A DNA stretch of 64,000 bases. It comes from Streptomyces gelaticus. GTDB lineage: Bacteria > Actinomycetota > Actinomycetes > Streptomycetales > Streptomycetaceae. Below, one piece after another: positions 35,884 to 45,272 of the stretch; position 1 is the first letter of the stretch; the number at the start of each line of letters is the position of its first letter. Both the position numbers and the translations under genes were made by a program. Where the stretch lies: assembly GCF_014649535.1 (NCBI RefSeq), contig NZ_BMTF01000012.1:111792-175791 (forward strand). The letters are read 5' to 3'. The notes under the pieces were generated by a model. It saw only the letters and a program-made list of their open reading frames with translations, had not been told where the DNA came from and searched no databases.

Positions 35884-36327
35884 ACGCAGCCGCGCCCACG
35901 ATCGTCGGGAGCGGCACCGCGCGTCCCGAGGTCGGCCGCCGTCCCGGCCTCTGTCGCCGAGGCTGCTGCCTCGCTGCTCGGCCTGGTCCGGCACCTCGCC
36001 GACGTGGAGCGCCGCTGGTTCCGGGCCGTGCTTGCTGGGCACGACGTTGAACTGCGCTTCTCCTCCATCGATGCCTCCGAGGGCGACTTCGACGGCGCGG
36101 TTCCTGCCCCTGAAGTCGCCGCTTCCTGGGAAGCCTGGCAGGACGAGGTGGCCTTCGCGCGCACGTTCGCTGCCGGGGCCCCTCACCTCGACGTCCAGGG
36201 ACGTGACGCCTGGCGAGGAGTGGTCTCCCTGAGGTGGGTGCTCATCCACATGATCGAGGAGTACGCCCGCCACAACGGACACGCCGACCTGATACGCGAA
36301 CGGATCGACGGAGCCGTCGGGGTGTGA
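35884..36327 (+). pseudogene. N-terminally truncated DUF664/DinB gene
   Basis: The frame following the LysR stop encodes SLLGLVRHLADVERRWFRAVLAGH and ends in LIHMIEEYARHNGHADLIRERIDG, closely matching the intact DUF664 protein at 11169-11696. About 45 N-terminal residues and any proper start are missing; the sequence before SLLGLV is Arg/Pro/Ala-rich. A GTG at 36004 could start a 107-residue product lacking helix 1, probably non-functional. Confidence 0.75.
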
Positions 36328-36528
36328 CGCAGGGGCGAGCCAGGCCGGTCCGCGTCGCGCGCTGCGGCCGCGCCGACTCCATCCCGACCAGCCCACCTCC
36401 GAAGTCATCGGCACATCTCCACCGGGCTGGTGGCATGCCGCCGCAGAACGCGACGCTCACCAGGAAGGTGTCCTACCGGACGGGCCATGGCCACGGACAG
36501 GTCCGGGCAGTGGGAGTTCCGTGCTCTC

Positions 36529-37641
36529 TCAGCCGGCGTGGAGGACCCGGAAGCGATCGGGTTCCGCCGGGTCACGGTCAACGACTTGGATCGGTGCCCA
36601 AGTCCATTGCCGAACGCTGATGCCCGGTGTGCGGGAGAACCGGATCGGTCCACGGGTGCCCTCGATCGCCACGTGCGGCCATGACTCGGCGATGGCCGCA
36701 CGATCCGTGCCGTGGGAACGCAGCACCGCGGCGAGGACGGCGACGGTGTCCCAGCCCTCGAAGGCGACGAAGGAGGGCGTTTCGCCCAGCCGCTCGCGAA
36801 GCTCCTTCCCGACGCGTTCGCCGAGCGGACCGAGGCGCTCGGGCAGGTAGCGAAGGAACGGGATCCCGGCGCCGTCCTCGCCCAGCGCCGCGGCCCATTC
36901 GGCGAACTCCGGTTGTCCGGCCGGAGCGCCGATCAGGATCTCGGCGAGCCGCTGGTCGCCCCGGACGGCCCTGACGATCGGGACCGCCGGCTCCGGATGG
37001 CCGGCCAGCAGGAGGAGCGCCGTTGCACCGTGGTCGACGAGCGCGTCGCACAGGGCCTCGGGGGTGAGCGCGTTCGTGTCGAGTTCGACGACAGTGCCGC
37101 CGCGGGAAGCGAGGTGGTTCCGCAGGATGCGGGTCCCGGACGCCCAGTAGACGCTCGGCTGGGTCGCCACGGCGATCCGGCGTCGGCCCGCATCGAGGAG
37201 GAAGTCCGCGTAGATCCGCCAGCCGCGGGACTGGGCCGGGGCCAGGCGCGCGACCCACTCCGTCGGCTCCTCGGTGAGCGCGTCGAGCACCGCGGACGAA
37301 CAGAGGAACGGCACACCGAGGGCATCGGCCCGAGCGGCGGCGGCACGGGCGACGACGCTGTGGTACTCGCCCACCACGGCCGCCACGCCCAGACCGGCCA
37401 GTTCGTCCACGGCCGCCGCGGCCCGCTCCGGATCGGCCGCGGTGTCCCGTACGACCAACTCCAGTGGCCTGCCGTCGATCCCGCCGGCGTCGTTGACCTC
37501 GCGAACGGCCAGGTCGAGTCCGGGGAGCAGGTGCCGGCCCGCCCCGACCCACCCGGGCCGCGTCAGCGGGACGAGAGCGCCCAGGCGGACGGACGGCTCG
37601 TCCGGGCGCTCCGCTCCGGACGGCGACGGTGTCGTGTTCAT
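36529..37641 (-). CDS. Periplasmic-binding-protein-like ligand sensor (amino acid/amide type)
   Basis: 370 residues of the Leu/Ile/Val-binding (periplasmic-binding type I) family: VRLGALVPLTRPGWVGAGRHLLPGLDLAVREVNDAGGIDGRPLELVVRD at the start is diagnostic. No signal peptide or lipobox Cys is seen, unlike transport proteins, so it may be a cytoplasmic sensor like AmiC, or simply lack export. No permease genes lie nearby. ATG at 37641 follows a GGGGGGA purine run at 10 nt. Confidence 0.8.
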   Translation of the reverse strand: MNTTPSPSGAERPDEPSVRLGALVPLTRPGWVGAGRHLLPGLDLAVREVNDAGGIDGRPLELVVRDTAADPERAAAAVDELAGLGVAAVVGEYHSVVARAAAARADALGVPFLCSSAVLDALTEEPTEWVARLAPAQSRGWRIYADFLLDAGRRRIAVATQPSVYWASGTRILRNHLASRGGTVVELDTNALTPEALCDALVDHGATALLLLAGHPEPAVPIVRAVRGDQRLAEILIGAPAGQPEFAEWAAALGEDGAGIPFLRYLPERLGPLGERVGKELRERLGETPSFVAFEGWDTVAVLAAVLRSHGTDRAAIAESWPHVAIEGTRGPIRFSRTPGISVRQWTWAPIQVVDRDPAEPDRFRVLHAG

Positions 37642-37977
37642 CAAGTGACGTCCCCCCTGGGACATTGCGTTCGCGGCTCACCCTGATCGCACGTCGGCCG
37701 GGGCCGGCGGTTCGCGTTCATCACGTCTCGCCGCGGCGGGCGTGCCCGGGTGATCATGCCGGTCATTCGATCCACCACCATCACCCGTGGGCAACCGATT
37801 ATTTGTTCGCTGAGCTGCCGGGCCGGGCACCCTTCCGCACCTCCCGCTCCAGGAGGTGCGGATGTGGGGCGTGACCTGCGCTTTTCGATCCTCTCGGTCC
37901 GCCTGCCCCCGACTGTGAACGCGGTTCCGCCGCCGCATCGACGACGCCCTCGGCGGGGCTCGGGGCCGGCGAGGCGG
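37642..37977. other. Intergenic region with one hairpin
   Basis: 336 bases between the binding-protein gene and the end of the P450 gene; open frames are spurious. Contains a perfect 10-bp hairpin, listed separately. Relatively AT-rich near 37790-37805. Confidence 0.45.
37835..37861 (-). terminator. Hairpin downstream of the P450 gene
   Basis: CCGCACCTCC/GGAGGTGCGG, a perfect 10-bp stem with a 7-nt loop, 117 nt past the P450 stop. Likely ends the P450 transcript before the binding-protein gene. Confidence 0.5.
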
Positions 37978-39144
37978 CTACCAGGTCACGGGCAGGTACC
38001 GCGGGCTCCGGGTGAGCGCACTCGCGCGCCACTCAACGGCGTCGACCGGCACGGTCAGGCGCAGGCCGGGGAGCCGGGTGGCCAGTCGGTGCAGCGCGAG
38101 GCGGAGTTCCGTACGGGCCAGGGAGGCACCCAGGCAGTAGTGCTGTCCTCCGCCGAAGGCGAGGGTGGGGTGCTCCAGTGGGGCGAACAGGTCGGCGAAG
38201 GGGTCGCCGGGGAAGGCTGCGGGGTCGCGGTTGGCCGCGCCGCGGTCGAGGGTGACGAGGTCTCCGGCCCGGATGGCCACCCTTCCGACCTCCAGGTCTT
38301 CGGTCGCGCGCAGCGGGTTGGTTTGTTTCGCGGGGTCGTTGAGCGGGATCAGGTGTGTCAGGCGATCGGCCAGTACCCCGGCGGCGGCCTCGTCGGAGCC
38401 CAGGCGGGCCCAGTCCTGGGGGCGTTCGTCCAGGAGGTAGAGGAGGGCGTTGCCCAGCATGGTCATGGTGGTGTCGTAGCCGGCCACCACGAGGGTGGTG
38501 ACGAAGTTGACGAGTGAGGATTCGGGGATGTCGCCTTCGTGGTCGGCGGTCCGCACGAGGGTGCTGATCAGGTCCGGGCCCGGGGTGCGTCGGCGTTCGG
38601 CCATGAGACGGACGGCGAATTCGGTGAACTCCCGTGCGGCCTCAGCGATTTCACCTTCGGGGACCGAGGGTTCGGGGAAGGCGAGCTCGGTCCAGCGCAG
38701 CAACTGCGCATCGTCCACGTCGTGGACCCCCAGCAGCTTGTTCATGACCGCGATGGGCAGGGGGCGGGTGTAGTGGTCGACGAGGTCCGTGGGTGGCCCC
38801 TGCTCGACGAGGCCGGCGACGAGCCGGTCGGTGACCTCGGCGACCATGGGCGTCACCCGGCCGATCCCGCGAGGGGTGAAGGTGCCTTTGGCGGTGTGGC
38901 GCAGCCGCAGGTGCCCGGCGCCGTCCTGCTTGGCCATGGCGTCGGGGGTGTCGGTGAGGGGCGAGGTGGCCGTCGCGGGCAGCAGGGCTCGGACGAACCG
39001 GTCGTCGGCCAGCACCTGACGGACGTCGTCGTAGCGGGTGAAGTGCCAGGCAGGGCTGCCGCCGGGCAGTGTTGTGCGCCGGGGCGGACCGGGGTCGGCG
39101 AATGTCAGCCGGTGCAGGGGAGGGAGCTTCACGTGGGCGATCAT
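37978..39144 (-). CDS. Cytochrome P450 lacking the ExxR motif
   Basis: 388 residues. Haem-binding motif FGGGQHYCLG with proximal Cys337, and the I-helix oxygen-activation motif AGYDTT (221-226), are intact. The K-helix ExxR, which normally reads like EELLR before the P-rich segment, is DRLT here (260-263), so both the Glu and Arg are lost. P450s of the CYP157 group in streptomycetes are also known to lack ExxR. ATG at 39144 follows AGGAGG at 3 nt. No ferredoxin or reductase gene nearby, so electrons must come from elsewhere. Substrate unknown. Confidence 0.9.
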   Translation of the reverse strand: MIAHVKLPPLHRLTFADPGPPRRTTLPGGSPAWHFTRYDDVRQVLADDRFVRALLPATATSPLTDTPDAMAKQDGAGHLRLRHTAKGTFTPRGIGRVTPMVAEVTDRLVAGLVEQGPPTDLVDHYTRPLPIAVMNKLLGVHDVDDAQLLRWTELAFPEPSVPEGEIAEAAREFTEFAVRLMAERRRTPGPDLISTLVRTADHEGDIPESSLVNFVTTLVVAGYDTTMTMLGNALLYLLDERPQDWARLGSDEAAAGVLADRLTHLIPLNDPAKQTNPLRATEDLEVGRVAIRAGDLVTLDRGAANRDPAAFPGDPFADLFAPLEHPTLAFGGGQHYCLGASLARTELRLALHRLATRLPGLRLTVPVDAVEWRASALTRSPRYLPVTW

Positions 39145-39338
39145 GGTCCTCCTGCCGGGTGGCGGCCAGTGGCACCGCATCGACGGTGTCGGGGTCCGTC
39201 CGTGTACGCCGATCGCGTGACGGGCTGCATCGGGGGTGGGGCAGTGGCCGCCGGCAGAGGAGCGGACGGTGCTCGCCTCGGCGTCATCCTGCCCCGGACG
39301 CCGCGGGGTGCGCGGACGGATCGCCATCCCGGCGCCAC

Positions 39339-39368
39339 TTGAACACGCAGTGTACACACGGCTACTGT
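39339..39368 (+). promoter_or_regulatory. Promoter for the NAD(P)-binding protein gene
   Basis: TTGAAC (39339-39344) and TACTGT (39363-39368) are 18 nt apart and GTGTACAC between them (39350-39357) is an 8-bp palindrome, a possible operator. The GTG at 39376 is 7 nt past the -10, consistent with a leaderless message. Confidence 0.45.
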
Positions 39369-39375
39369 GAGTGTT

Positions 39376-40047
39376 GTGCATGTTGTTGTCGCCGGCGGTC
39401 ACGGCCGGGTCGCCCTCGCAGTGTCCCGTCTGCTCACGGCCCGAGGAAGACGGGTCTCCGGACTCATCCGCCGCCCGGAACAGGCGGCCGACGTCCGGGC
39501 CGCCGGGGCGGTACCGGTCCTCCTGGACCTGGCGACAGCCACGGTCGAGCAGTTCGCCGGACTGCTCACCGGTGCGGACGCGGTGCTCTACGCAGCCGGT
39601 GCGGGGCTGGGCGAGACCCCCGACCGGGCCAGCCCGGTCGACCGCGACTCGGCCCTCGCCCTCGCCGACGCGGCGCAACTCGTAGGAGTCCGCCGCTACG
39701 TCATGCTCTCCTCCATGGGAGCCGATCCCCACAGCCACTATCCGAAGGACCCGCTCGTCGAGAGATACCTCAGGGCCAAGGGCGAGGCCGACGAGAACCT
39801 GCTGTCCCGGCCCTCCCTGGACTGCACCGTGCTGCGGCCCGCATGGTTCCGCGACGGCCCCGGCACCGGCCTGGTCCGTCTCGCCGCCGCCACCGGCATG
39901 GGCGAGGTGGACCGCGCGGACACGGCCGCCGTCCTCGTCGCCCTGCTCAACGCCCCGGCCACAGCGGGCCGGACGCTGGAACTCGTCTCCGGCGACACTC
40001 CCGTCGACGAAGCGGTCGCCGCCCTCGCCGACCCCCTCGACCCCTGA
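39376..40047 (+). CDS. NAD(P)-binding Rossmann protein (atypical SDR, NmrA/YwnB-like)
   Basis: 223 residues. The nucleotide loop VVAGGHGRVALAV fits the GGxGxxG pattern, and RRYVMLSSMGAD is the central SDR motif. The short length and lack of a classic YxxxK active site put it with atypical SDRs such as NAD(P)H-binding sensors. GTG 39376 is preferred over 39367, which lies in the -10 box. Divergent from the P450 gene. Confidence 0.85.
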   Translation: MHVVVAGGHGRVALAVSRLLTARGRRVSGLIRRPEQAADVRAAGAVPVLLDLATATVEQFAGLLTGADAVLYAAGAGLGETPDRASPVDRDSALALADAAQLVGVRRYVMLSSMGADPHSHYPKDPLVERYLRAKGEADENLLSRPSLDCTVLRPAWFRDGPGTGLVRLAAATGMGEVDRADTAAVLVALLNAPATAGRTLELVSGDTPVDEAVAALADPLDP

Positions 40048-40080
40048 CCGGACCGGCCTTTCTCCCTCGGTACGTGCGGG

Positions 40081-40270
40081 TTGTCCGAGCGGGCCGCGGA
40101 GGCGGCCCGTGCCGCCGCCGACGGCGCCCCCGGCACCGGCATCCGCGAGCGCTACGTCCGCGCCGCGTGACGGAGCGAGGTGTGTCTTCAACATCCTGGC
40201 CAAGCTGGGCGCTTCAGGCCGAGGGGAGACCGCGGCCATCGCGCACCGGCTGGGGGCTCTCGACGCATGA
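40081..40270 (+). pseudogene. Remnants including a LuxR helix-turn-helix tail
   Basis: 40184-40270 encodes VFNILAKLGASGRGETAAIAHRLGALDA and a stop, closely fitting the end of a LuxR/NarL helix-turn-helix. 40081-40170 encodes a 29-residue helical tail (SERAAEAARAAADG..RERYVRAA) ending in its own stop. Both lack starts and upstream parts, so they are scraps of lost genes. Confidence 0.55.
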
Positions 40271-40291
40271 CGATCCGTTGAGGGCCTCTCG

Positions 40292-41623
40292 TCAACGAAA
40301 GGCCCTGGCCGACTGATCCCCAGCCCCGATGCGCGGGCTCGGGGACGCTTCCGTGGGCAGGGTACGCATGGTTCGAAGGGGTGACAGGAAGTTGGGGAGG
40401 ACGCTCAAGGTCATACCGGCCGCACCGATCCACAGGGTGCCCGCCGCCCCGAACACGGAACCCGAGGCTCCGCCCAATATTCCGCCCAGCGGGATGCCTC
40501 CCCAGGACACGAATCGAGTCGTCGCGCTCATCCGGCCCAGAAGGCGATCCGGCGTCATGGCCTGTTGGAAGCTCGACTGGGACACCACGCGGACGACTCC
40601 GCCCAGCGAGAGAGCCGCGAGCCCCACAGCAGCCGCACACACGCTCCAACCCGGTCGCGCCCATGGCATGAGGGCGGCCAACGGACAGGTGAGAAGCGGC
40701 GCGAGCCAGATGACCGGACCTTGCCCCACCCGCTCGGAGACCGCGGTTGCCAACAGCGCGCCCAGCAAGGCGCCGCACCCCATTCCCGAAAGAATGAGGC
40801 CGATACCGAAGGGCTGGAGGCCTGTCTCCCGCTCCAGGAAGACCAGCAACATGCTTTGATACATGACCAGGAAGAGGTTGAATACCGCATCCCCGAACAT
40901 CATCGCACGCAGTGCGGGATGTTTCAGAACGAACGTCAGCCCCTCCTTGATCTCTCGGCCCAATTCACGGCGCTCACTCGGCTCCGGCTTCTTTTCACGT
41001 TTCCGGATGGTGATCGCGAGCACCCCCGACATGGCCATCCCGGCCGAACTCACCAAAAGCGTCGCGGGGGCTCCGATCAGGCCGACCAGCGGCCCTGCCA
41101 CCGTCGGTCCGCCGATACTGGTCACCGAGCGCATTGCCGACAGCTTCGAGTTCCCTTCCACGAGATTTCCGCGTCCCACCAGGTGCGGGAGATAGCTGAC
41201 GTACGCGACATCGAAGAACACGGTCAACACCCCATGGACCAAGGCCACTGCGTAGAGGCACCAGATGGAGAGAAGGCCCGCCCACCACGCCACCGGTATC
41301 GTCAGGAGGACCAGTGCGCGCACGAGATCAGCGCTGATCATCACCGATCTTTTCCGCATGCGGTCCACCCAGGCGCCCGCCGGCAGCCCGACCAGGAGCG
41401 ATCCTGCCGCAGTCATCGCGGTCAGCAGGCCTACCTGGAACTCATCGGCATGCAATGCCGCGATGGCAGCGAGGGGCAAGGCCAGAAAGATGATGCGGTC
41501 GCCCAGCTGTCCGAGGGCAGTGGCGGCAAACAATCGTCCGAAGTCCCGATCACGCAGGAGACCGAGCCGGGAAGAATTCGGCATTCGAACACCATCCTGT
41601 TGACTGTGCGTTCCCTCGCTCAT
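40292..41623 (-). CDS. MFS transporter, enterobactin-exporter-like
   Basis: 443 residues with about 12 hydrophobic helices, of the MFS_3/EntS-like group that exports macrolides, siderophores and other small molecules. Motif A region: GAWVDRMRKRSVMISADLVRA. Its ATG at 41623 overlaps the GntR stop (ATGA), so the pair is translationally coupled and probably one operon under GntR control. Codon use is a little less GC-biased than in neighbours. Confidence 0.88.
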   Translation of the reverse strand: MSEGTHSQQDGVRMPNSSRLGLLRDRDFGRLFAATALGQLGDRIIFLALPLAAIAALHADEFQVGLLTAMTAAGSLLVGLPAGAWVDRMRKRSVMISADLVRALVLLTIPVAWWAGLLSIWCLYAVALVHGVLTVFFDVAYVSYLPHLVGRGNLVEGNSKLSAMRSVTSIGGPTVAGPLVGLIGAPATLLVSSAGMAMSGVLAITIRKREKKPEPSERRELGREIKEGLTFVLKHPALRAMMFGDAVFNLFLVMYQSMLLVFLERETGLQPFGIGLILSGMGCGALLGALLATAVSERVGQGPVIWLAPLLTCPLAALMPWARPGWSVCAAAVGLAALSLGGVVRVVSQSSFQQAMTPDRLLGRMSATTRFVSWGGIPLGGILGGASGSVFGAAGTLWIGAAGMTLSVLPNFLSPLRTMRTLPTEASPSPRIGAGDQSARAFR

Positions 41624-42393
41624 GGCTTCAACGGCTGCGGCTGGTCGACTCCGAACTCGTAGACAACTTCCCGGCGTACGTCCGGAATGACCATGTCGGC
41701 CGTTTCCACCGGTCGGCCGTCCGTGTCGTAGATGGTCCGCTCGATCTGCAGCACGAGGTCCCCCACGCTGATCCCCAGGAGGTTCGCCTGCACCTGGGTG
41801 GCACGAGCCGGCCGCGGCACCTCGACCACGGTCGAGATGACCACGCCGATGGAGCGCATGCGCTCGACCACACCCTTCCCGGCCAGGGGGCCCATCTCGG
41901 GCAGCACGATCGGCGTTCCATCCGTGATCGCCATCGGCTCCCAGGATTCGGAAAGCTGGACGGGTTGCCCGTCGGCGAGGAACTCGTAATGCGTGTTGAC
42001 GCAGAGATCTCCGGGGCCGATGGCGAGCCGCTCGGCCACCGCCTCGGGGGCGGGGACCCGCACCTGACTGTGCGAATCCCAGGCGTCGGCCCTGCCCCGT
42101 TCCCTTCTGTCGGGCCGGGCAGAGGAATCCTCCCGGCGCTCACGGTGCCGCGAGCGGACCAGCCGCAGGCGCTCACGCGGCACACGGACGTACGTACCCG
42201 ATCCGGCGCGTCCCTCGAGAAGACCGTCGACGATCAAACGGTCCATGGCCCTCTGCATGACGTTGCGTCCGACCCCGTACTCCTCGGCGAGCCGTGCCCG
42301 GGACGGCAGACGCTCCCCGATCCCCCACTCTCCCGCGAGAATCCGTGCGCGCAGCACATCGGTCACTGCGAGGTACGGCGCCTCTCGGGGCAT
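41620..42393 (-). CDS. GntR/HutC-family transcriptional regulator
   Basis: 257 residues. N-terminal GntR winged helix (VTDVLRARILAGEWGIGERLPSRARLAEEYGVGRNVMQRAMDRLI) and a C-terminal UTRA ligand domain, the HutC type. ATG at 42393 follows CGGAGGAA at 6-7 nt. First gene of the GntR-MFS pair; it probably represses the operon until a ligand, perhaps the exported compound, binds. Confidence 0.9.
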   Translation of the reverse strand: MPREAPYLAVTDVLRARILAGEWGIGERLPSRARLAEEYGVGRNVMQRAMDRLIVDGLLEGRAGSGTYVRVPRERLRLVRSRHRERREDSSARPDRRERGRADAWDSHSQVRVPAPEAVAERLAIGPGDLCVNTHYEFLADGQPVQLSESWEPMAITDGTPIVLPEMGPLAGKGVVERMRSIGVVISTVVEVPRPARATQVQANLLGISVGDLVLQIERTIYDTDGRPVETADMVIPDVRREVVYEFGVDQPQPLKP

Positions 42394-42538
42394 GGGTGTT
42401 CCTCCGGTTCTCCGCACTGCGGCAGCTGGTCGCTCCCAGGGCACTGGGAAGCTACTTCACCCGGCAAAAGCTGCTGGAGTAGAAATACGCTCGGCGCTCA
42501 TGCGTCTGCGGAGGTCCGTGACACCGTGCCCGTGCCGG

Positions 42539-43522
42539 TCACAGCCATCCGGAGCGCTGTGCCTGCAAGGCCATCTGGAAGCGGTTCGCGGCGCCCAGCT
42601 GGGCCATCAGGATCTGCAGGCGGCGAAACAGTGTGCGGCGGCTGATTCCCAGCTCGCGGGCGATGACGTCGTCGCTCGCGCCGCCCGCGAGGAGCCACAG
42701 CAGTCGGCGGTCGGCGGGTGGCAGACCGCCCGGCCGTGTGGTGCGGCCGTGGAACGGCAGGGCGCTCTGCCAGGACTGCTCGAACAGCGCGACGAGAGCG
42801 GAGAGCAGGCCGCACGGCTGCACGACCAGCATGGTGTTGTGTACGTCGGCCTCTTTGATGGACAACGACACAAGCGCGTACGCCTCGTCGATGATCACGA
42901 GTTTGACCGGCACCGACGGCAGCACTCTGGCCTGTTCGCCGGCCTTGATGCACGGTTCGATGGCGTCCGTCAGGTGGCCCGGGTGCTCCAGCGACTCCCG
43001 CGAGTACACGACACGCTGCGTCACACCGCGGGCGAGCGTGGCCAGCGCGTCGTCCGTGGATCCGGGCAGGGGGAAGTACGGCGGTGACTCGAACTGCCGG
43101 ATCTGATCCCGGGCGCTCGCCCAGGCGTGACGCATCCTGGGGCCGATGGCCTCGCCCGTGACGACCTCGACGAGATGGTCGTTGTACGCGGCGAGCCGCT
43201 GCCGCCGGAAGGACTCGAAGGCGCCCCCGACGGTGATGCGCGACTCCTCGATCTCGGCCGCCCGGTGCCGGGCGAGGATCTCCAGGCCCGCGGTGGGCGG
43301 AACCGGCGCCACCATGTCCCCGCCTTCCTCGGCGGCACTGGCCAGACCGGCGTCGACGAGCGCACCGTACGCCTCGGCCAGTTCCGCGCCGTCCAGACCG
43401 GACGCGGCCTCGATCCGGCTCAGCGGAGCGGGCGCCAGTTCGAGCAGCGCCAGATAGACCCGGCTCGCCGCGTGATCGATTCCCAGAAGCCGGAGGGCCT
43501 CGCCGAGTTTCACGTTCGCCAT
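42539..43522 (-). CDS. TrmB/LuxR-type transcriptional regulator
   Basis: 327 residues, same architecture as the protein at 17186-18214: a TrmB-like N-terminal winged helix (LGIDHAASRVYLALLEL), a central effector domain with VEVVTGEAIGPRM, and a C-terminal LuxR-like HTH (GGASDDVIARELGISRRTLFRRLQILMAQ). ATG 43522 has GAGG close upstream; ATG 43531 is an alternative. Divergent from the prolyl aminopeptidase gene 213 bases away, which it probably controls. Confidence 0.85.
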   Translation of the reverse strand: MANVKLGEALRLLGIDHAASRVYLALLELAPAPLSRIEAASGLDGAELAEAYGALVDAGLASAAEEGGDMVAPVPPTAGLEILARHRAAEIEESRITVGGAFESFRRQRLAAYNDHLVEVVTGEAIGPRMRHAWASARDQIRQFESPPYFPLPGSTDDALATLARGVTQRVVYSRESLEHPGHLTDAIEPCIKAGEQARVLPSVPVKLVIIDEAYALVSLSIKEADVHNTMLVVQPCGLLSALVALFEQSWQSALPFHGRTTRPGGLPPADRRLLWLLAGGASDDVIARELGISRRTLFRRLQILMAQLGAANRFQMALQAQRSGWL

Positions 43523-43734
43523 ATGCCTCATTGTCGACGACGCCGGTCAGCGTTGTGGCCGATCCGTGCCAATGGCACTCCTGGGAACCGAGCGCGGTCG
43601 GCGCGGAGTACCGTCCGGAAGCCGCCACCGAACGGCGGCAGCGAGGGCGCCCCAGCCGCACCGGGAGCAAGGCCGTCCGTGGATCGCTCCGGCCCTCGCC
43701 ACTCAGGGAACCCACCCGGAAGAAGGTGTACACC

Positions 43735-45147
43735 GTGGCGAAAGGCCGCAAGAACGGTCTCTACTCAGGGATCTCCGAGGAACTGTCCGCTCTGATGCGG
43801 ACGGGGTGGGCGGACACCGAGCGGCACGACCTGCGGCCCGACGAGCAGGCCCCGTACGCCGAGCGCCGCCGCGCCGCGCTCTCCGCGCGTTTCCCCGGCG
43901 AGCGCCTCGTCGTCCCTTCGGGGAATCTCAAGGTCCGTTCCAACGACGACACCTACCCGTTCCGGGCGTACTCGGGCTACGTGCACATGACCGGGGACCA
44001 GGCCCGGGACGGCGCTCTCGTCCTCGAACCCCGCGCGGACGGCGGCCATGACGCCTACTGCTACCAGCTGCCGCGGGACAGCCGGGACAACAACGAGTTC
44101 TGGACCGGCTCCACGGCGGAGCTGTGGATGGGCCGGCGCCGCTCCCTGGCAGAGTCGGAGCTCGTGCTCGGTCTGCCCTGCCGGGACGTCCGTACGGCGG
44201 CCGCCGACCTGAGCGCCTCCTCCGGCGCGCCGACCCGGATAGTCCGCGGCATCGACCCGTCCCTGGAAGCCGCCGTCACCACCGAGGAGGAGCGTGACGC
44301 CGAACTCGAAGAGGCACTCAGTGATCTGCGCCTCGTCAAGGACGACTGGGAGATCGCCGAGCTCCGCAAGGCCGTGGACTCCACGGTGCGTGGATTCACC
44401 GATGTGATCGGTGACCTCTCCACGGCGATCGCGTCGTCCGAGCGGTGGATCGAGGGCACGTTCTTCCGCCGCGCACGCCTGGAGGGCAAGGCCGTCGGTT
44501 ACGGCTCGATCTGCGCCGCCGGCGAACACGCCACGATCATGCACTGGACGGACAACGACGGTCCGGTACGCCCGGGGGAACTGCTCCTGCTCGACGCGGG
44601 CGTGGAGACGCACACCCTCTACACCGCCGATGTCACGCGCACGCTTCCGATCAGCGGTACGTTCACGCCCCTGCAGCGCAAGGTCTACGACGCGGTGTAC
44701 GAGGCGCAGGAAGCCGGTATGGCTGCGGTCAAGCCGGGCGCCGCGTACCGGGACTTCCACGAGGCGTCCCAGCGCCACCTGGCGGCCCGGCTGGTCGAGT
44801 GGGGCTTCATCGAGGGCCCGGCCGAGCGTGCGTACGAGCTCGGCCTCCAGCGCCGCTTCACCATGGCGGGCACCGGTCACATGCTCGGCCTGGACGTCCA
44901 CGACTGCGCGCAGGCCAGGAACGAGGACTACGTCGACGGCGTGCTGGAGCCGGGCATGGTGCTCACCGTGGAGCCCGGCCTGTACTTCCAGCCGGACGAC
45001 CTCACCGTGCCCGAGGAGTGGCGGGGCATCGGCGTCCGGATCGAGGACGACCTGGTCGTCACCGAGGACGGTCACGAGAACCTGTCGGCGGGCCTGCCGA
45101 GGTCGGCGGACGAGGTCGAGGCGTGGATGGCCCGGTTCGCGGGCTGA
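43735..45147 (+). CDS. pepP: M24 family Xaa-Pro aminopeptidase
   Basis: 470 residues, N-terminal AMP_N domain then the pita-bread M24 fold. The five metal ligands are seen: Asp in LLLDAGVE, Asp in TADVTRT, His in GTGHMLGLDVHD, Glu in VEPGLYF and Glu in RIEDDLVVT. Removes N-terminal residues before proline; no signal peptide, so cytoplasmic. GTG 43735 has AGAAGG about 9 nt upstream. A terminator hairpin follows. Together with the divergent TrmB/LuxR gene it echoes the subtilase locus. Confidence 0.92.
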   Translation: MAKGRKNGLYSGISEELSALMRTGWADTERHDLRPDEQAPYAERRRAALSARFPGERLVVPSGNLKVRSNDDTYPFRAYSGYVHMTGDQARDGALVLEPRADGGHDAYCYQLPRDSRDNNEFWTGSTAELWMGRRRSLAESELVLGLPCRDVRTAAADLSASSGAPTRIVRGIDPSLEAAVTTEEERDAELEEALSDLRLVKDDWEIAELRKAVDSTVRGFTDVIGDLSTAIASSERWIEGTFFRRARLEGKAVGYGSICAAGEHATIMHWTDNDGPVRPGELLLLDAGVETHTLYTADVTRTLPISGTFTPLQRKVYDAVYEAQEAGMAAVKPGAAYRDFHEASQRHLAARLVEWGFIEGPAERAYELGLQRRFTMAGTGHMLGLDVHDCAQARNEDYVDGVLEPGMVLTVEPGLYFQPDDLTVPEEWRGIGVRIEDDLVVTEDGHENLSAGLPRSADEVEAWMARFAG

Positions 45148-45166
45148 CTTCGCGGGCCACGGCGTC

Positions 45167-45193
45167 GCGGCAGGCACCGGGCGTGCCTGCCGC
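45167..45193 (+). terminator. Hairpin after pepP
   Basis: Perfect 11-bp stem GCGGCAGGCAC/GTGCCTGCCGC with a 5-nt loop, starting 20 nt beyond the pepP stop. Confidence 0.75.
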
Positions 45194-45272
45194 GGGCTCC
45201 AACAGAACAGACCGAAAAACCCGGGACGAAAAGACGACATGATCTGTCGCCTTTAACGTGCACGGTAGCGCC

